DNA from: Leptolyngbya sp. Heron Island J
GTDB taxonomy: Bacteria; Cyanobacteriota; Cyanobacteriia; Phormidesmidales; Phormidesmidaceae
DNA length: 64,000 bases
Assembly: GCF_000482245.1 (NCBI RefSeq)
Contig: NZ_AWNH01000014.1
Coordinates: 193,626 to 257,625, forward strand
Reading direction: 5' to 3'
Part shown: positions 1-9,198 of the stretch, piece after piece
Position numbering within the stretch: the stretch's first letter is position 1
How the letters are laid out: every line of letters begins with the position of its first letter
The notes under the pieces: model-generated
Seen by the model: the letters and a program-made list of their open reading frames with translations, nothing else
Databases searched by the model: none
Told to the model about the DNA's origin: nothing
Translations under genes and position numbers: made by a program

Positions 1-194
1 CCACAGCAGCAGGAGCTGTTGATCAATCCATGCATCTAGGAGGCATCAACATTACCATCAACGCCGATCGGCTCGATGGTGATTCTGCCAATATTCTGAG
101 CGATGAAATTGTTCAACAGCTGCGGGCGAAGCTGGCCAACTTACAAACAGAAGAAAATTTCCGCACAGGCGTTCGCAGCAGCGCCCCGGCTTAA
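1..194 (+). CDS. C-terminal fragment of a tape-measure-like tail protein
   Basis: The reading frame is open from the window edge (first full codon at base 3) and stops with TAA at 192-194. The visible 63 residues contain an alternating beta segment (GGINITINADRL) followed by a helix (ILSDEIVQQLRAKLANL). That layout is typical of the extreme C-terminus of phage and contractile-injection tape-measure proteins. The next gene is a tube-initiator-like protein, which agrees with tape measure followed by baseplate. Most of the gene is outside the window, so the family call rests on this short end and on its neighbours. Confidence 0.5.
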   Translation, partial: TAAGAVDQSMHLGGINITINADRLDGDSANILSDEIVQQLRAKLANLQTEENFRTGVRSSAPA

Positions 195-257
195 TTCTCT
201 AGGGAGCATAATCACAGTGCATTTTATGACCAGCAGACTTAAGACAACAAAAGTTCG

Positions 258-833
258 ATGAGACGAGAGCAGCGCCATCCAATTCGGGGATTTTTGGTCA
301 GTGTGGGGCTGACCCCAGAGCTTCTGGTCGAATTCCAGTACAACCCTTCGCAGCTGAGCGATCGGCGGTCGGTGAGCTATGCCACACTCAACGCGCCGGG
401 GCTGATTATGCCCACCCGTCAGTATGTGTCTGGTGGCGATCGCACCCTGAGCTTTACCGTGCGGATTGATGGACTCATGCCAGGCCCCATGGATAAAACC
501 ATTAACATTAGCCGCGACGCCGATGGGGGGATCACCCCAGAACTGAACAAATATCGCACCTTTCTATATCCCCAATCGGAACAGTGGCAGCGAGCAGGCG
601 GTAGTTTTATGCCCCTATACGCAGACACCCAACAATTTGCCAGTCCGCCCCCCTGTCGCCTCAGTTTAGGCAATCGCGTGATTGATTGCATTGTCACCGA
701 TGTCTCTATCACCGAACTCTATTTCAACACCCAGCTAGCACCGCTACGGGCCGATGTCGCCATCAGCCTGGTGGAACTCACCCCTTACAATCGCCCCGCT
801 CCTGGAGGACAAGTCAATGCCCGTCAAGCCTGA
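258..833 (+). CDS. Contractile injection system tube-initiator / baseplate protein (FQYNP family)
   Basis: 191 residues starting at ATG 258. The N-terminal motif LVEFQYNPSQL matches the F-x-x-NP motif of Pvc7/Afp7-like and gp53-like proteins, which join the tail tube to the baseplate hub in contractile injection systems and myophage-like tails. A tube-like beta-sandwich is suggested by alternating strands such as RTLSFTVRIDGL and the pair CRLSLGNRVIDCIVTDVSI. In many relatives a LysM domain is fused at the C-terminus. Here it is a separate gene whose ATG (817) lies inside the end of this gene, so the two are translationally coupled. Family recognition is from motif and context only. Confidence 0.65.
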   Translation: MRREQRHPIRGFLVSVGLTPELLVEFQYNPSQLSDRRSVSYATLNAPGLIMPTRQYVSGGDRTLSFTVRIDGLMPGPMDKTINISRDADGGITPELNKYRTFLYPQSEQWQRAGGSFMPLYADTQQFASPPPCRLSLGNRVIDCIVTDVSITELYFNTQLAPLRADVAISLVELTPYNRPAPGGQVNARQA

Positions 834-1131
834 TTCTCGTCATGCCAATTTACCAATTAACCAAACCGTCAGTCCGGATGGCACTCTGCGGTCCACCATT
901 GCTCTGCGGCTGGGTCAAGCTGAGCCCACCACATCCCTGACCCAACATCGGCTGGTCCAGGGAGAAACGCTGGACCAGCTGGCGTTGCGCTACTTTGGAG
1001 ACGAACGCCTTTGGTGGCGCATTCTAGATGCCAATCCCCTGGTGTATCCCTTCGATATTCCTGTGGGGCAGATACTAACAATTCCAGCACCGGGACCCGC
1101 CACTCGTATTACTCGCGCTCGGAGGTTTTAA
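817..1131 (+). CDS. LysM-domain tail protein (gpX / Pvc7 C-terminal-like)
   Basis: ATG 817 is chosen because GGAGG lies at 804-808, eight bases upstream; an in-frame start further up would sit deep in the preceding gene. The 104-residue product has a proline/threonine-rich N-terminus and one LysM domain at about residues 44-93 (HRLVQGETLDQLALRYFGD, then ILDANPLVYPFDIPVGQILTIP). This matches P2 gpX and the LysM part of Pvc7/Afp7 proteins. LysM domains bind peptidoglycan in general, but in tails this domain more likely fixes the hub to the tube. The gene overlaps its upstream partner by 17 bases and ends one base before the hub gene. Confidence 0.7.
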   Translation: MPVKPDSRHANLPINQTVSPDGTLRSTIALRLGQAEPTTSLTQHRLVQGETLDQLALRYFGDERLWWRILDANPLVYPFDIPVGQILTIPAPGPATRITRARRF

Positions 1132-1132
1132 G

Positions 1133-2248
1133 ATGGGCACCCGCACTCCGTTCTACGCAGTCACCTTAGAGGGCGTCGATATCACTCCCTGGATCACGAG
1201 CATTAGCCTGGTGGAAGATGATCGCCAGACCGATCATGTCATGCTGACGATTCAGGACCCACGCCTGCTCTATGCGGATGCATTGTTTGAGGGGAGCTGG
1301 GCCGAGATTGATATTGGCTATGCCGAGGCCCATCAGCATGCGCTGATGTTGCGGGCGTTAATCACCAAAGTTGAGTTGCGCTATCCCCAGGATGGCATTC
1401 CCACCTTGACCCTGAAGGGAGAAGATAAATCGATTGAAATGGGGTTAACGGAAAAGCGAAAACGCTGGCGCGATCGCACCGTTACCGACATTGTTAAAGC
1501 CGTAGCCGCTCCCTATGGGTTTGAACGGGTGGAGGCCCGATTATCCCGCGATCCAATCCCTGGCAGACCCATCCATCAAGGAGGACAGACCGACTTAGCG
1601 TTTTTGCAGGATCTGGCCGAAACCTACCACGCCAAATGTTTTGTCGAACTGGATGAACAGGGACGCGAGGTGCTTTATTTCATCCCGGAGCGGGCAATTA
1701 TCCAGCTGCAGCGAGCCGACACTCTGGTATTACGCTATCGCATGGGCCCCACCAGTAATCTGTTTAGCTTTACCCCCAGCTTTGACAGTAGTTATATTGA
1801 TCGGCTGAAGGAGATTAATGATATTGACGATCGAGGGCAGCGGATCGAAAGCTCCGAACAACCCTCACCCGATATCTTTATCTGGCCGCTAAATCCAGTA
1901 CGTTTGGCCCAGGCCAATGATCGAGATCGCGCCCAAATACAACAGCTTTATACCCAGGGAGTTGCGCGCAAACAAGACTTACAGCGCCAGCTTACGGCCC
2001 GACGAGTGACGGCGGGTGAAGTCGCCCCTAACCAGGGCCAAATTGAATCCACCAATGATGCCCTGGAAGCACGTCGTTTAGGCATGACCGCCAGGGGCAC
2101 CACCTTTGGCAACATCTGGCTGCGGGCTAAATCCAACGTCATTGTGGAGGGCGTCAGTGAACGCTTTAACGGCGAGTGGTACGTCACTAACGTCACCCAC
2201 AAGATCGACCGTGGCGGCTATAAAACAGATTTTCAATGCGTTCGTTAA
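1133..2248 (+). CDS. Baseplate hub protein, phage late control D (gpD/gp27)-like
   Basis: 371 residues, ATG 1133 one base after the LysM gene. The N-terminal pattern (ITPWITSISLVEDDRQTDHV, then LTIQDP) and the later IHQGGQTDLAFLQDLAETYH are typical of the gpD/VgrG N-terminal hub fold: two tube-like barrels and a segment where the protein chain is read as 'x-Q-x-x-x-D-x-x-F-L'. In contractile injection systems this protein forms the trimeric hub that holds the spike. Residues about 255-320 are charged and helical (NDRDRAQIQQLYTQGVARKQ), a probable linker. The spike gene follows immediately, as in phage P2 and eCIS operons. Confidence 0.8.
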   Translation: MGTRTPFYAVTLEGVDITPWITSISLVEDDRQTDHVMLTIQDPRLLYADALFEGSWAEIDIGYAEAHQHALMLRALITKVELRYPQDGIPTLTLKGEDKSIEMGLTEKRKRWRDRTVTDIVKAVAAPYGFERVEARLSRDPIPGRPIHQGGQTDLAFLQDLAETYHAKCFVELDEQGREVLYFIPERAIIQLQRADTLVLRYRMGPTSNLFSFTPSFDSSYIDRLKEINDIDDRGQRIESSEQPSPDIFIWPLNPVRLAQANDRDRAQIQQLYTQGVARKQDLQRQLTARRVTAGEVAPNQGQIESTNDALEARRLGMTARGTTFGNIWLRAKSNVIVEGVSERFNGEWYVTNVTHKIDRGGYKTDFQCVR

Positions 2249-2267
2249 CCCGGAGAAACTGTCACCA

Positions 2268-2735
2268 ATGATGGAAAAATACTTTGGTAAATACTCAGGA
2301 ATTGTGATGGACAACCGGGACGATCAGCGGCTGGGACAGTTGCAAGTATCGGTGCCAGCCATCTTTCCAGGCGATGACGCCGTTGTTGCCCGGCCAGCAC
2401 TCCCCTATGGTGTTTACTTTGTTCCCGAGGTAGACGCCAAGGTCTGGATAGAGTTTGAAGGGGGTGACCCCGGTCTCCCGATCTGGACAGGTCTGCAGTC
2501 GGTACCAGGAGAATGGCCCCAAGAAGCCGATATCTCGCCACCGCAAAAACGATTGATGAAAACCGCATCTGGCCACCTGCTGTTGTTCAACGACAAAGGC
2601 GGTGAAGAAGGGATTGAAATTGAAAGCAACGCCCGCATTGTGATTCGCTGTCCGGGCACCATCGTGATTGAATCCCCCAATTTAATTTTGAACGGACGCT
2701 TGGTGGCACCGCTGCCACCCAATCAACCCATCTAA
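2268..2735 (+). CDS. Spike protein with gp5/VgrG-type OB fold (baseplate assembly protein V-like)
   Basis: 155 residues from ATG 2268 (a second ATG follows directly; GGAG at 2252-2255). The N-terminal half (KYSGIVMDNRDDQRLGQLQV, then VSVPAIFPG and VWIEFEGGDPGLPIWTG) is the classic gp5 OB-fold signature shared with VgrG and phage baseplate protein V. The C-terminus (GEEGIEIESNARIVIRCPGT, then IVIESPNLILNGR) looks like a short triple-stranded beta-helix. There is no lysozyme domain and no long needle, so this is a minimal puncturing spike. No PAAR tip gene is visible in the window. Confidence 0.8.
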   Translation: MMEKYFGKYSGIVMDNRDDQRLGQLQVSVPAIFPGDDAVVARPALPYGVYFVPEVDAKVWIEFEGGDPGLPIWTGLQSVPGEWPQEADISPPQKRLMKTASGHLLLFNDKGGEEGIEIESNARIVIRCPGTIVIESPNLILNGRLVAPLPPNQPI

Positions 2736-2796
2736 ACAAAAGCACTGCTCTATGTGGGCAGAATCTTCCTATTTTGCATTCTCTCTTTGAATTATT

Positions 2797-3504
2797 ATGG
2801 CTGAGCTAAACGTTGAAGTCCCCTGTGTTGAACTCCCAGAGCTTCCAGAAATTCCCCAGATCCAGCTGTTTGGGGGAGTTTCTCTAAATGGATTTCTTGA
2901 TTTCTCTGCGGGGGTGCCCAATCAATGTAGTGCTAACTTTAGCCTGATTCAGCAGCTCGCTCCCACTCTGGCCAGCATGACCATTGTGCTCAAGATTTTG
3001 GCTGTCCTAAAGGCATTACAGGCTGCTGCCGAGAGCGCCTTCTTAGACTCAGGGGATCTGTTAGTCTCTCTGGTGGATCTGGCCCCCATCTTTGTCTCGC
3101 TGACACCAGCTGGTATGGCGGTCACAATTGCAGGCATGCTGCGGTTAATCATTAGTTTTCTCAACTGTTTTATTCTGCAGTTAGAAGCCAGTGTCAAATT
3201 TCAGGCCAACATTGCCGAGCTCCAGGCTCAAGCCGATCTTGATCCGGTGTCGGTGAGCCCGGTGCTAACCGCCTCACTCTCCTGTGCCCAGGCCAATGCA
3301 GAATTATCTTTAGAGCATGTTATGGCATCCCTTGGCCCCGTGCAGCCGCTGATCGAGATGATCACGCTAGTGGCTGACATTGCTGGCATTCCCCTGGAGC
3401 TATCGCTGGATGTATCCGCATCAGCCGACTCAGTGGAGATGATTAGCAGTCTAAAAGAGACGGTTAGCTCAATTGAAGCAACAATCGAAGCCCTGCCTGT
3501 TTAG
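2797..3504 (+). CDS. Unknown hydrophobic helical protein of the injection-system operon
   Basis: 235 residues from ATG 2797. I do not recognise a family. After an acidic, proline-rich start (ELPELPEIPQIQLFGG) come long hydrophobic or amphipathic helices at about residues 48-77 (LIQQLAPTLASMTIVLKIL), 86-131 (LLVSLVDLAPIFVSLTPAGM, then IAGMLRLIISFLNCF) and 178-200. Four or five cysteines are scattered through it. There is no signal peptide. It lies between the spike and gp25-like genes, where spike tips, cargo or membrane-interacting components are often encoded. A pore-forming cargo or membrane anchor is possible, but this is inference from composition and position only. Confidence 0.55.
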   Translation: MAELNVEVPCVELPELPEIPQIQLFGGVSLNGFLDFSAGVPNQCSANFSLIQQLAPTLASMTIVLKILAVLKALQAAAESAFLDSGDLLVSLVDLAPIFVSLTPAGMAVTIAGMLRLIISFLNCFILQLEASVKFQANIAELQAQADLDPVSVSPVLTASLSCAQANAELSLEHVMASLGPVQPLIEMITLVADIAGIPLELSLDVSASADSVEMISSLKETVSSIEATIEALPV

Positions 3505-3606
3505 AACTGAATGAGACAGGCTAACTAGAGAATGCCTGGAATCAAGAAAAATGTTTAGTCAAAACCACTATTCACCAGCAAAACACCTTTAACCGAGAGA
3601 AATACC

Positions 3607-4005
3607 ATGGGGTTAGGAACCGATCACATCATTTGTAAAACAGAATTTGTAGAGGCGATGCGGGCACGGCTGGCCTCGGATAGACCAGAGCTGGGGGATA
3701 CGGTCGATAAACCGGGGGCTCAAAAAAATCTGGGGGCTTTTGGCTTAGCAGTCTATCGCATCGCCACCAGCCATGCTGAAGTGGTATCAGCAGCCGACAC
3801 CGATGACCAGTTCTGGCAATGGTTTGAATCACTAGAAAAATGGGCATCGGCAAGCTCTAATTGGCAACAAGATCTAGTCAAGATATTTGCCAACTGGGAA
3901 CCGGAGCGACCCGCCGATAGAGCCCTCAGGGAAGCGATTTTGCGCTTACCCAACCCAGGAGCACCACCCCAGCCACCCCACAGCTTAACCGGAAGAATAC
4001 AATGA
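3607..4005 (+). CDS. Unknown small protein of the injection-system operon
   Basis: 132 residues from ATG 3607, preceded by GAGAGAAATACC with a GAGAG Shine-Dalgarno-like stretch. No family recognised. The sequence is helical and tryptophan-rich in the middle (FWQWFESLEKWASASSNWQQ), with a proline-rich tail (PNPGAPPQPPHSLTG). Its TGA stop overlaps the ATG of the gp25-like gene (ATGA at 4002-4005), so it is translationally coupled to a core baseplate gene and is very likely part of the same machine. It could be an assembly chaperone or a small baseplate component. Confidence 0.6.
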   Translation: MGLGTDHIICKTEFVEAMRARLASDRPELGDTVDKPGAQKNLGAFGLAVYRIATSHAEVVSAADTDDQFWQWFESLEKWASASSNWQQDLVKIFANWEPERPADRALREAILRLPNPGAPPQPPHSLTGRIQ

Positions 4006-4370
4006 ACACACCACCAATCATGGGATTTAGCTTTCCTTTTCGCATTGTGAACGGAGGGGTGAGTCGCAGTCGAGACTTTGAAAAGCTTAAACAGAATGTG
4101 CGTCATCTACTCAGTACACGTTTGGGTGAACGGACGATGCTCCGTCGCTATGGCGGCGGCGTTCATCACCGTTTGCAAAGCCCCAACGACAGTACGCTAC
4201 AGACACTGATTCGCCACGAAATTGAACAGGCCCTGCGCGAGTACATGCCAGAAGTACAGCTAACGGCCCCTCTAAGCCTGACCGCTAACGCCAGTGAACT
4301 CACCATTGTGGTTGAGTATCAAGCCAGTCCGCAAGACACCATTCGGCAGCTGGAATTACAGATTATCTGA
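4002..4370 (+). CDS. Baseplate wedge protein, gp25 / GPW-like
   Basis: 122 residues, ATG 4002 overlapping the previous stop by four bases. It carries the gp25 signature: a short N-terminal strand (GFSFPFRIVNGG), a helix followed by LLSTRLGERTMLRRYGGG, and the C-terminal strand pattern ELTIVVEYQ. The conserved 'ExxMxxxyG' element is present as ERTMLRRYG. In T4-like tails, T6SS (TssE) and eCIS (Afp9/Pvc9), this protein clamps the wedge and starts sheath assembly. Length is normal for the family and the next gene is the usual partner, baseplate J/gp6. Confidence 0.85.
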   Translation: MNTPPIMGFSFPFRIVNGGVSRSRDFEKLKQNVRHLLSTRLGERTMLRRYGGGVHHRLQSPNDSTLQTLIRHEIEQALREYMPEVQLTAPLSLTANASELTIVVEYQASPQDTIRQLELQII

Positions 4371-4402
4371 GATCGCCCCTATGGGGCGTGGGAGACAAAC
4401 CC

Positions 4403-5962
4403 GTGCTTCCCATTGACTACACCAACCTAGACTACGAATCACTCCGCGAGGCCATGCTGGGTCTGGCGCAGGAGACTCTTCCAGAATGGACCGACCTGAG
4501 CGAAAACGACTTGGGGGTGCTGTTGGTAGAGTTGTTCGCCTATGCCTGTGATATTACCCTCTACTATCAAACACGCATTGCTAATAACTTGTTGCCTGAG
4601 ACCGCTGATGAACCGGAAGCCCTGATCCAGCTGTTACGGCTGATTGGCTACGAGCTGCGACCGGCATCACCGGCTACTGTCAATTTAAGTGCTGCAGTTG
4701 ATGCAGCTGTTATCAGTGATGAAACGTCGATTTTAATTCCAAATCGCACACAGTTTTTTGTCTCCTTACCGACAGGGGAACAGGTTGTTTTTGAAACCGT
4801 TGATGAAATTACCATTGCCCCCCACCAGCTTTCGCTACCCGATGTCCAGAATCTGCGCTATTTTCTCCCCATTCCGGTTGTGCAAGGACAGAGCATTTTG
4901 GATGAAGCGGTGGCTGAATCCGATGGCAGTCCCAATCAAAGTTATAGTCTAGAAGCAGGGCCAGTGATTGCTGATTCTATCGAGGTAACGGTCAGTGAAC
5001 CCGGTGGGGAGACTCGGTGGCAGGCGGTTGATTCCCTGGCAGATAGCAGCCCTGCGGATCGAAATTTTGTGGTGCAGTGGGACGCTCAAGGTAGAGCAAC
5101 CCTGCGATTTGGTGACAACCTGAATGGGATGGCTCCCCTGCGCGGCACGGCGATTTCACCAGTACTCATTCGGGCAACCTACCGAGTGGGGGGTGGTCCC
5201 CAGGGAAATGTGGCGGCAGGAACAGTCTTTACGCCAGCGTCTACACTACCGGGCAACATCAGTCTGTTAAACGTTACTAATCTGGCCGCTGCTGCCGGTG
5301 GGCAAGTGGGTGAGAGTCTGGATCGGGCTAGGCGGCTGGCTCCCCGACTCTATCGCACCCAGGAACGCGCGGTGACCCCACGAGACTATGCGGATCTGGC
5401 ATTAATGGTGCCTGGGGTGGGCAAGGCCAAGGCGGTGGCCACCAATTGGAATCAAGTGGTGCTCTATATTGCACCAGCAGGTCAGGTGGCAACTCCGACC
5501 GAGTTGTTGCAGCAAAATGTGTTGGCGTTTTTTGAGTCTCGTCGTCCGGTGACAACAGCCCTAACTGTGGTTGGGCCGCAACCGGCTGATATCTATCTGC
5601 GAGCCGACATCCGAGCTCAGCCCTACTATCGCCAAATTGACGTGCAACAGGCGGTGGAGCAGGCAGTAGCTGACTATCTGGCCTTTGACACGCTGGAATT
5701 TGGTCAGCGTATTTATCTCAGTAAGGTCTATGAAATTATTCAGAGTCTGCCGCAGGTGGCGTCACTCACCGTCACTCAGTTTAGCCGTCAGCCCAATACG
5801 GGGATGGGCATGGATATTGAAAGCGATGGCATCATCGAGCTATCGCCCAATGAGCTCCCCCGCTTAGGCTATCGTGATAACCCTAATACGCTGGCAGCGC
5901 CTGGCAATAATAGTTATCGACCTGCGATCGCACTTCGCATCCAAGGGGAGGTGGTCGCATGA
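4403..5962 (+). CDS. Baseplate J / gp6-like wedge protein (Afp11-like)
   Basis: I prefer GTG 4403 (start LPIDYTNLDYESLREAML) because GGGAG at 4390-4394 lies eight bases upstream; an alternative GTG at 4388 adds five residues and lacks a site. The 519-residue product has the family N-terminus (LPEWTDLSENDLGVLLVELF, then YACDITLYYQ) and the core signature ARRLAPRLYRTQERAVTPRD with YADLALMVPGVGKAKAV. The protein forms the wedge ring linking hub and sheath and changes shape on firing. Its stop overlaps the next ATG (ATGA, 5959-5962), indicating coupling with the tail protein. Confidence 0.85.
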   Translation: MLPIDYTNLDYESLREAMLGLAQETLPEWTDLSENDLGVLLVELFAYACDITLYYQTRIANNLLPETADEPEALIQLLRLIGYELRPASPATVNLSAAVDAAVISDETSILIPNRTQFFVSLPTGEQVVFETVDEITIAPHQLSLPDVQNLRYFLPIPVVQGQSILDEAVAESDGSPNQSYSLEAGPVIADSIEVTVSEPGGETRWQAVDSLADSSPADRNFVVQWDAQGRATLRFGDNLNGMAPLRGTAISPVLIRATYRVGGGPQGNVAAGTVFTPASTLPGNISLLNVTNLAAAAGGQVGESLDRARRLAPRLYRTQERAVTPRDYADLALMVPGVGKAKAVATNWNQVVLYIAPAGQVATPTELLQQNVLAFFESRRPVTTALTVVGPQPADIYLRADIRAQPYYRQIDVQQAVEQAVADYLAFDTLEFGQRIYLSKVYEIIQSLPQVASLTVTQFSRQPNTGMGMDIESDGIIELSPNELPRLGYRDNPNTLAAPGNNSYRPAIALRIQGEVVA

Positions 5963-8900
5963 AGACTGTCACCGCCCTACAGGCCAAACCTCATTTGGCC
6001 GGTCATCGCATCGATCTCTCCTGGCAAAATCCTTTGGCTGCAGAATTTGAACCAGGGATATCTCTTGTCGGCATCCAAATTGTGCGTCGCCAACGCACAT
6101 TTACAGAAGCCAGTGACATTGGGGGCGATGGAGAACTGTTAGCCGATGGTCAGATTGTATATAACGGCGCAATTATTTCGCACTTTAGCGATCAGAATTT
6201 ATCTCCTCAAACCACCTACTACTACACCCTATTCACCCTCGACAGTACCGGCAGTATTCACACAGACCTACAGGCTCGCGTAGCCTGTTTTTCCACCCAA
6301 AACTATAATCTAGCCACACAGCTATACAAACTGTTACCCGCCGTCCATCAGCGCTATGATACGCCCCTGGATGCCGCCCAACAAGTTACCTTACAAACCA
6401 CAAATCCTGCCTTAGCCCAGGCCCTCGATACCCTGCCACCACAGCTCAAAAACCGGGGTCAGCTGTGGCGATTTTTACAGGCAACCGCCTCCCCCCTGGA
6501 TATGATGCGCAGTCTGGCAGAAGGACTGCCACAGTTACATCAGCCCGATATTGTCCGACCAGAATTCTTGCCAGCCCTCGCCCAATGGATGGGATGGGAC
6601 TTAGATCAAACTCTGCCGCTGTTCTCCCAGCGTAATGAAGTACAGTTTGCACCGCATCTTTATCGCCAGGTCAGCACCATCCCCAGCTTGCGCAGCCTGG
6701 TGACTCGCTACACCGGTTGGTATACCCAGGTCGCTGAATTTGAACAACAGATTATCCGCACCAATCTGCCCGCTCAGCTCAACATTTTTGCTCTGGTTGC
6801 TGGCACTGAACCTAACCAGTGGCACAGTCCGACCAACGCTGCGCTGGCGCTGGGATTTATTGAAGACAACGCCAGTACCACTGGCACAGCAAGCACTGCG
6901 GCCCAGCTAACTAGCACAGCCAGCGAACCCTTTGTCCTCACTCCTGGCATGGAATTGACCATCACCGCCGATGGTCGAGTTCCCAACGGCGTGACTTTTT
7001 TACCCGGTGACTTTGTGGATATGGGTGCAGCAGTGGCAACTGAAGTAGTTGCTGTCCTCAACCGCACCTTCTCCGAGGTGACAGCCACTGCCGTCGATGG
7101 ACAAATTCGGCTACAGTCTCACACCGTGGGTGACAGCTCCGCTTTGCAAATTGGTCAGTCTGTTGCCGCCCTGGTCTCGTTAGAAGGAGCACCTCGGGGG
7201 CGTCTCTCGCCAGTCACCGATTCTCTCAATCATCTACGTCTGTTTTATGAGACAGTTACACCATTAACCGAGGCAACAACCGCCGCCGCTCTGCAACAAC
7301 TGCAGGGCAATCCTATAGGATCTATCGCTGGAGAAACAGCCACACCTAACCTCCAATCATCTCCCTACCGACCAGCCACACCTCAAGGAGAAATTCACTA
7401 CAAGTCTTTTCGCAGCGGGCAGTGGGGCGAGGCCCAACCCCTAACCCATCTAAGCGAGGGAGCTGCCGGTCATCCCACTGCTGTCGTCCTGCCGGACGAT
7501 CGTCTGTGGGTAGCCTGGGTGCGGTATCCAGATACGGCCAGCGGCCAGCTAGAATTTATCCTCGGCCAGCCCGCCCCACCCCAGCCCGCTCGTTTGGTGA
7601 GTCAAAAATCGGGGCCCTACACTCTTTCACCGGGCATGAGTCTGGTATTTCGAGTCAATGGGAATCGCTTGGTCGGGGTACAGTTTTCGGGCGCAGACCT
7701 CAGCCAGGCTACCGCAGAAGCGGTGAGGACAGTGCTGAATACCCAGCTCACTAGCGTCAGTGCCGTGGCCGAAAACGGACGACTGGTCCTGGAAACGCCA
7801 GCTTCAGGAGGCGATCAGCGATTAGAGCTGGTGTTGTCTCTGTCCAGCGCCGCCGCCGCTCTAGGATTTGATCAACGCAACTCAGTGGCCACCGGCACCT
7901 GGGGCGATGCCATTACCTGGCAGCCTGTTACCGCTACGGGCGACCCTGGCCGTCACAGCGATCTGGCCGCTGTAGTGGCTGGCGATGGCCGGGTGTGGCT
8001 GTTCTGGTCCACCCATACTGGACGGCGCTGGTCAATTGTCACCGCCCAATGGAACAGCGCGGCCCCACCTGAAACCGCCTGGTCACCGATTGAGCCATTA
8101 GCCGAGACGGCGGGAGGCAATCGTGAGCCCTATGCCATCCTGGATACCGCCAATCGGATTTGGCTATTTTGGTCTCAGCGTCAGGTGGGTTCAGGCCCAG
8201 AAAGTTGGACCCTGCGACGACGGGTGTTTGATCCGGGGACCACCAGCTGGGGGCCAGAAGTAGCAGTCACGGTGCCGCCGCCAGTTAACAGTCAGGTTCG
8301 CGATCTCACCCCCCAAGCAATTCGCCTTGAAGATAATAATTTTCAACTCTTCTTCCAGTCCAACCGCAACGGCGGCAGCGATCTATGGTCGGCGACGGTG
8401 ATTGCCGATCCGACAAACACTACCCCCATCGAGCCTGTGGCCATTACCACTGGCCCTACCCTGGACAGCGCCCCAGCTCCGGTGCAAATGCCAGAAGGAG
8501 CGTTGTGGCTACTCTATCGTAGCGATCGCAGCGTCTCCCTCTCCCAAATTGCCAACCGGCCCATGGTGGCCCTCAACCATCGCATCATTCAACCCAACAC
8601 CGGCTCCACAACCCCAAATTCCAACACCTCACAAAGCTTTCGTCGACCGGACACCGGCACCCTTAAACGGTTTGCTGGAGCCAACAGCATCGTACTCGCC
8701 GACATTGCCCGGATTCAACGACAGCGTCAGTGGGATGATTTATTGTCCTACACGCCCCAAAAACCAGATGGTGGTCTCCTGGCCAACGACGACCTCTACA
8801 CGCGAGGCACCATTGGTCTATACCTGAGTCGCACCATTCCCGACAGTCCACTCTCACGAGAAAAAGTTGAACGGCTCAAAGCAGTCCTGGAGAATTTTTT

Positions 8901-9186
8901 GCCGATCAATGTGCGGGTGGTGGTGATTTTGGCCCCTCGCGTCGACATTGAGTATCTCTATCCACCCGGTGAAGACATTGAGGAACGCTACCAGGATCAG
9001 TATCCCTTTGTGGATTACTACAGCGGTCTGACCGATGCCACCGACCTGGATCTACCCGACTGGGTGCTTTTACTTTCCAACTCGATCGATCAGGTGTCCG
9101 CCGACCCCACAGATTTGACCACACTACGCGATCGCACCCATTTCCCTCCCTATCTTCCCCCCAACAATGAACCTGATGATTCCTAA
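5959..9186 (+). CDS. Giant tail protein: gpI-like domain with beta-propeller-like repeats
   Basis: 1075 residues from ATG 5959. Residues about 1-112 look like a fibronectin III fold (ending TTYYYTLFTLDSTGSIHTDL). Residues about 118-280 match the P2 gpI / Afp12 tail protein (LYKLLPAVHQRYD, then EFLPALAQWMGWDLD). Two copies of a module beginning PF/Y-x-L-x-PGM-x-L follow at about 321-407 and 551-632. Between and after them are propeller-type blades with the motif xxWLFW (about 512, 675, 730, 793 and 846). The C-terminus (about 900-1075) returns to tail-protein-like sequence with RPxx/VVVILAP and YQDQYPFVDYY. It is far longer than ordinary gpI (about 180-220 residues) and probably forms a decorated baseplate arm. 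Propeller insertion is inference. Confidence 0.75.
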   Translation: MKTVTALQAKPHLAGHRIDLSWQNPLAAEFEPGISLVGIQIVRRQRTFTEASDIGGDGELLADGQIVYNGAIISHFSDQNLSPQTTYYYTLFTLDSTGSIHTDLQARVACFSTQNYNLATQLYKLLPAVHQRYDTPLDAAQQVTLQTTNPALAQALDTLPPQLKNRGQLWRFLQATASPLDMMRSLAEGLPQLHQPDIVRPEFLPALAQWMGWDLDQTLPLFSQRNEVQFAPHLYRQVSTIPSLRSLVTRYTGWYTQVAEFEQQIIRTNLPAQLNIFALVAGTEPNQWHSPTNAALALGFIEDNASTTGTASTAAQLTSTASEPFVLTPGMELTITADGRVPNGVTFLPGDFVDMGAAVATEVVAVLNRTFSEVTATAVDGQIRLQSHTVGDSSALQIGQSVAALVSLEGAPRGRLSPVTDSLNHLRLFYETVTPLTEATTAAALQQLQGNPIGSIAGETATPNLQSSPYRPATPQGEIHYKSFRSGQWGEAQPLTHLSEGAAGHPTAVVLPDDRLWVAWVRYPDTASGQLEFILGQPAPPQPARLVSQKSGPYTLSPGMSLVFRVNGNRLVGVQFSGADLSQATAEAVRTVLNTQLTSVSAVAENGRLVLETPASGGDQRLELVLSLSSAAAALGFDQRNSVATGTWGDAITWQPVTATGDPGRHSDLAAVVAGDGRVWLFWSTHTGRRWSIVTAQWNSAAPPETAWSPIEPLAETAGGNREPYAILDTANRIWLFWSQRQVGSGPESWTLRRRVFDPGTTSWGPEVAVTVPPPVNSQVRDLTPQAIRLEDNNFQLFFQSNRNGGSDLWSATVIADPTNTTPIEPVAITTGPTLDSAPAPVQMPEGALWLLYRSDRSVSLSQIANRPMVALNHRIIQPNTGSTTPNSNTSQSFRRPDTGTLKRFAGANSIVLADIARIQRQRQWDDLLSYTPQKPDGGLLANDDLYTRGTIGLYLSRTIPDSPLSREKVERLKAVLENFLPINVRVVVILAPRVDIEYLYPPGEDIEERYQDQYPFVDYYSGLTDATDLDLPDWVLLLSNSIDQVSADPTDLTTLRDRTHFPPYLPPNNEPDDS

Positions 9187-9198
9187 GGAGCCCGTCCC

